A stretch of 64,000 bases of DNA from Daucus carota subsp. sativus (taxonomy: Eukaryota; Streptophyta; Magnoliopsida; Apiales; Apiaceae), in assembly GCF_001625215.2 (NCBI RefSeq), contig NC_030383.2, forward strand, positions 63,354,949 to 63,418,948, in the 5' to 3' direction. The position numbers were made by a program, and so were the translations under genes. Numbering within the stretch: the stretch's first letter is position 1; every line of letters begins with the position of its first letter. The notes below the pieces were generated by a model. It saw only the letters and a program-made list of their open reading frames with translations, did not search any database and was not told the DNA's origin. Shown here one piece after another: positions 56,337 to 64,000 of this stretch.

Positions 56337-56426
56337 ATGAAAAAAACTGATGCGGCAGTAGCGGCTAGCAAGGAGATGGATAACAAGAAAAGGACGATTT
56401 TGAGGTCCTCTCGTGCAAGTCTTCAG
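56337..56426 (+). pseudogene. Possible orphan first coding exon
   Basis: An ATG directly after an acceptor-like TTAGTAG starts a 30-codon stretch (MKKTDAAVAA ... ILRSSRASLQ) that ends exactly at a CAG|GTATAA donor. Base composition is more GC-rich than its surroundings, and 56040-56330 looks like a leader with an intron. No second exon was recognised within the following 350 bp. It could be a captured gene fragment; the protein is not known to me. Confidence 0.3.
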
Positions 56427-56762
56427 GTATAATTTTGTTCCTTTATGTTTTTAATTAACATAAATTTTCACATTTGCTGATTATATTATGGGGGATTCTG
56501 GGTATACTTGTATATAATCTAGCAAGTAATTATAGTTCTGAATGGGAAGCTTATTGTGAAATTAAATTGAGGAATAAGTTGTGTTATTGGTTCTGGTGGA
56601 TTAAATTTATGTTAACACTTGATATATGCATTGATGTCGTAAAATAAGTTGTACATCGAACTATTTGGCTTGTTTAAGTTGTATGGAGTATGGTTGCCAA
56701 GCATTGGTTGGTTGTACACGTATAAACAAAATGATATTTTAATATTTGAACAAAACAATACA

Positions 56763-57125
56763 GAGCCCGTTTGGCTGAACTTGTAACTCATAAATTAACG
56801 TGATTTATGATTTAACGTGACTTATCTAATAAGCTGAGAGTTTTAAAATGTCTGTTTGGATAATTTTGACTTATCAACGATTTATGGGTCATTAAAAATA
56901 TAAAAATAAAAATTAAAGTGTTTTATGAGTAGGTTATGATTTATGGATAATTTTTATATAAAAAAAAGTTCAAAAAAATTAAGTTACTGGAAAAATACCT
57001 CAAACTAATTTCAGGCTTTAAGTCAGCTTCTGATTTATTAGTTTTTAAGTTTAAGCCGGCTTCTGACTTATTAAAGCCATCAGAATAATTTTAAACCGCA
57101 GCTCTAAGCTACGACAAACGGGCTC
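56763..57125. mobile_element. MITE (363 bp) with GAGCCCGTTTG ends
   Basis: The left end is GAGCCCGTTTGGCTGAAC; the reverse complement of the right end is GAGCCCGTTTGTCGTAGC. Three-base flanks ACA match (56760-56762 and 57126-57128). Its interior resembles 24197-24549. Confidence 0.75.
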
Positions 57126-57214
57126 ACAGTCATAAACAGATCGTGTCGGGCTGGACTGATTGTGATTTTCCTTTTTGGAACTCGTACTCGGCATGTTCCA
57201 CGCGAATGATATTT

Positions 57215-57445
57215 AGAAGTATACTCCATGTCATAATAAGAGTTCTTTAAATTTTTTATATGTAATTTGAAGTATAAAAAAAATATTTTAACATAATATT
57301 TTTAATTTTTTATACATAAAAATATAACATCTATATTTTTATTTAGAAAAAAAAATTTGAAAAATAATATATAGATGCATGTTTTTTTTATACGTGAAAT
57401 TACATGTAAAAATCAAAAGACTTTTATTTTGAGTAAGAGAGAATA
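57215..57445. mobile_element. Stowaway-like relic
   Basis: ATACTCCATGTCATAATAAG at the left, and at the right CTTTTATTTTGAGTAAGAGA with CATGTAAAAATCAAAAGACT, give a weak inverted repeat. The ends are decayed. Confidence 0.35.
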
Positions 57446-57507
57446 TGATGTACCATAAAGTCATCGATTTTTTGTTATCAAATGAATGTGATAGTTAACT
57501 ATTTAAG

Positions 57508-58508
57508 AGCAAGTCCAAAAGTGTTCTAGTTCATGCTCTAAATATAATATAAAATATTATGTCCTAGTGATTTGGGACATATTTTACTAACTTGGACTTC
57601 AACAATGAGTCTTAAGGCTCATTTGTTTTGAGCTTAACATTGCTGAACGGATTCCAGCTTACTGATTAATGCGAGTTCAGATTGTTTGGCGACCATATTT
57701 TATAAGCTTACCGATTAATGCGAGTTTAGATTGTTTGACGATCATATTTTATATTCTGAATTGTTCATATACAGCTGAGCGGATCAGTCTAAAGTGGGTG
57801 AAAGAATCATTCAGCGCCATCCTTATTAGCTTATAATACTGTATGTCAACTTCAATCTTATAAAAATATATTTTATTTGTTTACTATATTTTATATATAT
57901 GTTGATTTTATCCCAAGTTTTGTTCGTATCAACTGAAAATAATAACTCTTTCAAAAAATTAAAAATAATATAATAATAATCGATATAATTTTTAACTTTA
58001 TAATTATTTTGAATAATAATATGTGAATTTTTTTTATATGTCTAAATAAGTTTTCATCTTATTAAAAATCAAGTGATATATATTTTATTCAAGTGATATA
58101 TATTGTTTTAGTGATAAAAAAGTTCACTAAAACAATTTATCATATTTATAATATATTATTCAGATATTTCAAATATTATTCATCAAACAATATTATTCAT
58201 TCAGAATTCAGATGATTCATCCGTTAAGATCATTCAGGTATATTAATCATTCAATTCAGATTTGCCAAATGACCCCTTATTCTCACACGATGTTTAATAT
58301 TTTATTATTAGAGAGAGAAAAGGAGTGTTGATAAGAATTAATAACAAAATATGGACAGGGTAAGGAAAGATGTACCTCAAAAATAGGACTTGAGAAGGTT
58401 GTCCCAGTGATATAAGGCATCACTAGGACATTGTTGGATCAATTTTTTACATCAAATGCCTTAAATAACAACTTAGGACGACATATATGGAAATTGTTGG
58501 ACTTGCTC
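57508..58508. mobile_element. Tourist-like MITE carrying a nested MITE
   Basis: The ends GAGCAAGTCCAAAAGTG and (reverse complement) GAGCAAGTCCAACAATT are flanked by TAA (57505-57507 and 58509-58511). The outer element is about 335 bp once the insert at 57615-58276 and one copy of its TTA repeat are excluded. Confidence 0.8.
57615..58276. mobile_element. Nested Tourist-like element (662 bp)
   Basis: The left end AGGCTCATTTG and (reverse complement of the right end) GGGGTCATTTG are flanked by TTA (57612-57614 and 58277-58279). Inside, a ~50-bp unit (TTACTGATTAATGCGAGTTC ...) is tandemly duplicated at about 57659-57757. Confidence 0.75.
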
Positions 58509-58511
58509 TAA

Positions 58512-59548
58512 GTTGTTACTCCTTCCAAGTATAAAAGATGAGTAAAGTTAAATGAAGACGTGGTAAAATAATGTGACCTATTTATATTTAATAATACATT
58601 TGAAATAGTGGAGGAAAGTAACATGTGTAATAACGTTTATATTATTATTGCATATAGATAAGAAGAAAGCAATGGGTATAAAAGTGTATTATATTATTAA
58701 AATTATTATTTTTAAAATGTTTAGAAATAATGGGGCATCCAAAAAGAAAACTGTATAGAAATGAAAAAGGAAATACAATTCAAAAAGTCATATATCTAAA
58801 TTCAAACTAGGTAATATATTTATGAATTATATTAAAAAAAATATTTGACATTCAAATATAAAAATTTATTTTATCATCTCAACAATGAATATTCGATTAT
58901 TAACTTTCGTAAATAACATTAATTTTTCATTATAATATACTCTAAACTTTTATTTTATGTGCCTGTTTGTTTACGAGAAGCTGGAATTTACTTCTCTTGA
59001 CTCGTTTGTGTAAAAAAGTAAAAGGTGCTTTTAAAAAGTACTGAGAACGAAATGGAAGTAGAAAATGCTAGCTTTTCTTTATAATATCTATTTCTTTTCC
59101 AGACATTTTAATAATTTATAATTATTAATTTATTTGTCATTTCTACTTATTTTTTTTAGAGAACTTTTTTTAAACTAACCGGCTCCTATAACTAGTAATT
59201 ACTTCTAAATCACAAATTACTGATAAATCATCACTTTTATTATTATTATTATTATTATATTTTTAATAACTCATAAATTATTAATAAGTCAAAATTAGTC
59301 AAACAGATATTTTTAAGTTGAGCTTATGAGATAACTAACGTTAAGTCTTCTGAGCCCCCATTGGCTCACAATTGGCCCAAAAAATATTTGGTTATGCATT
59401 GCTATTCACACACTTAGACATCAAAATTTATCATCCGACAGCTAACTGCACACTATTTTTCCCACAAGCTCAAAAATCAACGATCAATTAATTTTTTCTT
59501 ATCAATTACTAATAAAGTTATGATTTCACGTACACGGCAGGCAAAATG
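58512..59548. other. AT-rich region with a decayed MITE
   Basis: 58958-59330 has CCTGTTTGTTTACGAGAAGC at the left and GTCAAACAGATATTTTTAAG at the right, perhaps a relic of the GTTTGG-ended family. 59340-59375 has an AAGTCTTCTGAGCCCCCATT block of the recurrent module. No gene was seen. Confidence 0.4.
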
Positions 59549-59600
59549 CTAATAAATAGACGAGTGCAGTATAGTATGGGTTCATGATCCCCTTGAGATT
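59549..59600 (+). promoter_or_regulatory. Orphan RLP promoter and leader
   Basis: CTAATAAATAGACGAGTGCA followed by TATGGGTTCATGATCC matches the TATA-leader region of RLP-B and RLP-C. No signal peptide or N-cap follows, so the gene it served is gone. Confidence 0.5.
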
Positions 59601-60610
59601 TAATTGAAAAATATTATGGTGATATAGATTAAATTAAATTATAATATTTTGAAAAGTTATAAATAATTTTAATTACTAATAATATTTATTTGTACATTTA
59701 AATATTTTTATAAAAACACAAAAATAGCATTATACTCATTTAAGTTTCTCGTATCCGCCTCCTCTTCTTGGAGATTGTGGATTTGCGATATTTGTATTGA
59801 TTATTATAGGAAAATGTTATTTTCAGAGCAAACATTTTTATTTCTGGAGCAAATTCAATTCCCACTTCCTTGTCCTTGTAGCTACATAAATCATACAACT
59901 TCAATACAAACTTTTCCAAATTGTTCTGGAAATTAAAAAATTGATATGGATATAACAATTCCCTTATTATATCCTATGTATATTACATTAATGCAATTAA
60001 CATGGTTGGTTGTTTTAGTATATAATTATATTAGTGTGGCCTTTTAGTATATAATTATATTATTTTTGTTATATTTTATGCATCTAGAAACAATTTTTTT
60101 ATGATATTTATTACATTAATTATAGTAAAAGATATAATTTTGTTTAAAAAATTGAATAAAACTAAGAGGGATAGCCTACGTCTCTCCGAGTCTTCGAGGA
60201 CTCATTCCAAGTCCGCAGAGGACCACCGCCTCAACCTTTAAGAGATGTGAAAGTAGCTTGAGAGAGACATAAATTAATGTTTGATAATAAAATTTAATAA
60301 TCAAATAAATTAAATTAAATTAAACTAGTTTATAGTAATCGATTAAAAATATATAAATCAAAATTATTCCTGAATTATGATAACAATTAAAATCATATTA
60401 AAAGTTGCATAAATCAAATCCAAATCGAACAAATTCCCCTAACACTAAAATGTAGTTGCTTTATTGTAGATAAAAACAGTATAATAATCGTATTGATGAA
60501 AAATCAAATTCATCAAATAAGTTTATAAAAAATACATGATTTTAGTGTGTTGTATTAGTAGTGTGTCCACGCATTTATATATTAAAATCTATCCTCTAAA
60601 AACTATCGAT
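59601..60610. other. AT-rich region with recurrent module
   Basis: 60165-60260 carries a full CCGAGTCTTCGAGGACTCAT / CCAAGTCCGCAGAGGACCA block and GATGTGAAAGTAGCTTGAG, as in 26820-26910 and 61450-61540. No gene was found. Confidence 0.5.
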
Positions 60611-60611
60611 C

Positions 60612-60725
60612 TATTTACACAACTATTGATCTGTCGTGCAACAAATTCCACGGAGAAGTTCCAAAGAGAGCTTAAATGGCTTGCATTGCTCAATCTATCT
60701 CATAATAGTCTTAACGACATATGTT
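60612..60725 (+). pseudogene. RLP scrap with the same break as RLP-E
   Basis: It encodes TTIDLSCNKFHGEVP, then after the same frame-breaking junction as at 25860, LKWLALLNLSHNSL, and ends. It is the left edge of the segment shared with 25.8-27.4 kb. Confidence 0.8.
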
Positions 60726-61976
60726 CTGAATTATTATTATGCTTTCAACAATATTTTCAAACATTTCTTAATATGTATTTTCAAAGAATTAAGAGAATGC
60801 ACAAAAATTAAGAGAGATTGCTCTGGGTCTCCCCAAGCCTTTCAGGACTCATTCCAAGTCTTCCTAGGACCACTGCCTCACCCTTTCAAAGATGTGATAA
60901 TAGCTCGAGAGTAATATAAATTAATTTACGGACACTAAAAATAAAAAATCAGATCAAATTAATCAATAATAAATTAAGGATGAAATCCAAATTAATCCTA
61001 AATTTTGATAATATATAAATATTATAATTATAAATTATATAACCAAATCAGAATTGAATTAACTTACTTGGCACTAAAATTGATAAAGACAGAATAATAA
61101 TTTAATCGATGAAAAGTCAAAGTCTTCTAATAAATCCATAAAAGATATGATAATCCAAATAACACACTTATATATCAAAATTTATGGTCCAAAAACTATA
61201 GCAAAATATCCTAAATACACCACATTAAATAATAGTTCAAAAATATTCAATAAACAATTGTTTTCATTCATAATTTTGTTATTTTAAAAACTAATAATTT
61301 GGTTGATGTTAACCTATATTTTAATATATAATTATATTATTTTCATCTTATTTTATTTAACCAGAAACAATATTTTTATAATATTTATTACTTTATTTAT
61401 ATTAAAATATATAATTTCATTAAAAAAATTGAATAAAATTAAGAGAATAACTCTATGCCTCTCTAAGTCTACAAGACTCATTTCAAGTCTACCGAGGACT
61501 ACTACCTCAACCATCGAGAGATGTGAAAGTATAGTTTGAGAGTGACATAAATTATTTTCCTGACAATAAAATTTAATATCTAATATAAATTAATTAAATT
61601 AGATAATAATAAATCAAAACTAATTATGAATTATGATAATAATTAAATAAATTATAATTAAATTATATAAATCAACTCCAAATGTACAAATAACACTAAA
61701 CCTTGGTTACTTTGTTGGTAAATAAATATAATATAATAATCAAATTGATGAGAAATCAAAATCATCTAATAAATTCACAAAAAATATATAATCAGTATAT
61801 TATATTAGTATCCACACACTTATATTTCAAAATCTATCCTCCGAACTTATCATCTCTGTAAACTACCCACATAAAATAAAAATTTAAAGATATTAGATAT
61901 TTAGTTATTTTCATTATATATAATTTTTCCACACTAAATAACAAAATATCTTTATCAAATTATTATTTATAAGTTT
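60726..61976. repeat. Upstream segment of RLP-K, duplicate of 25.9-27.4 kb
   Basis: It is collinear with the RLP-F upstream region, with small indels. CCAAGTCTT-type blocks lie at about 60830-60870 and 61455-61500. No TATAAATAG core remains before the ATG; TTTATAAG at 61967-61974 is the nearest TATA-like string. Confidence 0.75.
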
Positions 61977-62016
61977 TTTGAATATCAGATTCATAACCCA
62001 GTTGATCAGGAGAAAC

Positions 62017-64000
62017 ATGGCCTACTCTGCAAAGCCTTCTCACCTTCTTCTCTTTGTTTTCTTTCTCTCATCACTTGAATCCATTCTTGCAACAACACAA
62101 GAGGGAGAAGCTCTTGTGAAGTGGAAGAATAGCCTAGCCCCTTCTTCTTTTCTCGACTCTTGGTCACTCACCAATCTCGAAAATCTTTGTAACTGGACTG
62201 GCATTACTTGTAACTCTGCAGGTTCAGTCTCGGAGATTAACCTTTGTGAGAAACAACTTGATGGAATGCTGTCCGAGTTTGGTTTCACTTCATTTCCAAA
62301 TCTCAACAATCTCATCCTCGCAGATAACTTCTTCTCGGGTCCCATACCACCGGCCATTGAGAATTTAACACAGCTTCGATTTCTTGATTTAAGCTTTAAT
62401 TCTCTCCATGGTCCCATTCCGTTCCAGGTTAGCCATCTTCAGAGCTTGCTCATCTTAAACCTGTCACAGAATGCATTGCAAGCTCCAAATTGGTCCCATT
62501 TCTCTCCCATGCCTTTCTTGCGCATCCTCAACCTCAGTTACAATCCTCTTGCGTCGAAATTCCCATATTTTATATCCAATTCTCATAGCCTGACTCACCT
62601 TAGCCTTAATTATAACGAGTTTACTGGTGATTTAGTACGTGAATCAGTATTTGCCAATCTGCATAATCTTGAAGTGCTCAGTCTTGTTGGCAATTCTTTT
62701 GAGGGGCCATTTCCGCCGGATGTAGTCCAGCTTTCCAAATTAAAACGTCTCTTCCTGTCAGGTAACAAATTTTCAGGTTCAATTCCCAATGACATAAGGT
62801 TGCTTTGTGATCTTGAATACCTATATTTAGGCAACAATTCCTTTGAAGGACCGCTTCCACCAAATATATTCAAGCTTTCAAAATTAAAAAATCTTGTTAT
62901 TTGGAGTAATAAGTTTTCAGGTTCTATTTCCAATGATATAGGTTTGCTTTCTGAGCTTGACACCCTCAATCTTCGCTCTAATTTTTTTAAGGGTCCGCTT
63001 CCGTCAAATATATTCAAGCTTTCCAAATTAACAAGTCTTGACCTCGCAGACAATAGAAATTTATTTGAAGGAAGTATTCCTATTGGACTGGGACTCTTGA
63101 CTAACCTCAGGTTCTTAGATCTACATTCCAGTAATCTCAGTGGCTATATTCCATCTGACATTGGAAACCTGAAGCTACTAGTACTTCTTAATCTCGGTTC
63201 TAATAAATTGACTGGACCGCTTTTAAAGATCGTTTCTAATCTCACAAATCTTATATATTTTGATGTAAGTGATAATAGTCTTCGTGGAAATATTCAGAGT
63301 GACTTGTGGATATATAACGATCATCCAACTTTGGAATACATCAATTTAAGTGGGAACCATTTTACGGGTATAGTTTTTCTCTATAGATCTTTTCCTTTTG
63401 TCATATGTAACTAAGCTAGTAATCTGGTTATTGCAGTTTTACCAAAGTTTCAACAATCTTGACAGGTGAGCTTCCAACAACAATTTGCAATGTCACTTCC
63501 CTTTCAATTCTTGATTTGTCAAATAATGAATTAAGTGGTGCACTTCCAAACTGTTTCGGGAATCTTGCTGATAGATTGCTTTTCATTAATCTTGCTAATA
63601 ATCAGTTTCGAGGAACAATACCAACTACTTTCTCCAGGAGTTGTCAGCTGACATATCTAAACATGGATGATAATGAGTTTGAAGGATTGTTGCCCCCATC
63701 TTTGGCGAACTGTAAGCACTTGAAAATTTTTGATATTGGCAATAATAAAATAGGTGGTACATTTCCGTTATGGCTTTATGCACTTGGAGAGCTAGAAGTC
63801 CTTGTCTTGCGATCAAATAAACTCTGTGGTACAATAAGTGGAAGGAGCATAGAAGATCCCTTCCCCAAGTTGCGGATTGTGGATCTGTCCAACAACCACT
63901 TCACAGGCCATTTGCCAATTCAATACTTTAAGAATATGAAATCAACTGATAATTTGTATAGTTATCAGCTTTTCACAGCAGTTTTTTCTTTCCATTATGA
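62017..64000 (+). CDS. RLP-K: LRR receptor-like protein, runs off the right edge
   Basis: Exon 1 62017-63367, intron 63368-63465 (GT-AG, phase 1), exon 2 from 63466 open to the window end (535 bp, no stop). It has a signal peptide (MAYSAKPSHLLLFVFFLSS), N-cap CNWTGITC, about 25 LRRs in the visible part, and the beginning of the island (FKNMKSTDNLYSYQ). Very close to F and G. One LRR has a free extra cysteine (NKLCGTISG where F and G have NKLYGTISG). ATG 62017 is the family start; the frame is open upstream to 61978 but that part is leader. Helix and tail should lie beyond the edge. Confidence 0.9.

Noticed and set aside
1-64000. CRISPR array or bacterial operon structure
   Set aside because: The repeats present are satellites and transposon repeats; the genes have introns and plant-type families, so prokaryotic systems do not apply.

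Overview
The window is nuclear DNA of a flowering plant, probably a eudicot. It is AT-rich, the genes have introns, and the mobile elements are of plant type (CACTA, Copia, Helitron, LINE, SINE, Tourist-, Stowaway- and hAT-like MITEs). The species cannot be fixed from the sequence.

The backbone is a tandem cluster of genes for leucine-rich-repeat receptor-like proteins (LRR-RLPs, cell-surface receptors without a kinase). Each full copy has the same build: a signal peptide, an N-cap with a CNWTGITC-type motif, about 25 LRRs interrupted by an island ending in ILHIYTAIDLSCN, an acidic spacer, one membrane helix with GxxxG, and a 20-30 residue basic tail. One short phase-1 intron of about 100 bp splits each gene before a GELP/GKLP motif. 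I label the copies A to K. D (16415-19074, +), F (27396-30004, +) and H (38608-35989, -) look intact. K (62017 to the right edge, +) is open as far as seen. B (6455-9334) carries one frameshift. A, C, E, G, I, J and a scrap at 60.6 kb are broken or partial. RLPs of this kind normally signal through SOBIR1/BAK1-type kinases, so the cluster is a likely immune-receptor locus (inference).

Layout: 1-4727 autonomous-looking CACTA element inserted in exon 2 of A; 5391-5915 small CACTA element in the 3' flank of A; 6.4-9.3 kb B; 11-12.6 kb C fragment, hAT-like repeat and LINE piece; 13.4-15.1 kb Helitron with an internal tandem array and a nested MITE; 16.4-19.1 kb D; 19.6-22.9 kb MITEs, a 91-bp triplicate and a SINE; 23.1-25.9 kb shredded E; 27.4-30.0 kb F; 31.8-34.6 kb G; 34.75-35.4 kb LINE tail; 36.0-38.6 kb H; 41.7-42.3 kb I fragment fused to a small secreted cysteine-rich peptide gene on the opposite strand; 43.3-51.3 kb very young, apparently complete Copia retrotransposon splitting J; 53.6-59.3 kb gene-poor MITEs and a ~165-bp tandem array; 60.6-62.0 kb a duplicate of the 25.8-27.4 kb upstream region; K at the right edge.

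The most interesting points are: a 9-mer, CAGCAAGCT, scattered about 17 times through the Copia element, only in sense orientation and in all three codon frames; the cysteine-rich peptide gene embedded in RLP-I; complementary promoter and leader deletions in F and K; a recurrent CCAAGTCTT module that travels with the RLP duplications; and a Copia pol frame that opens exactly after a good splice-acceptor-like TAG.
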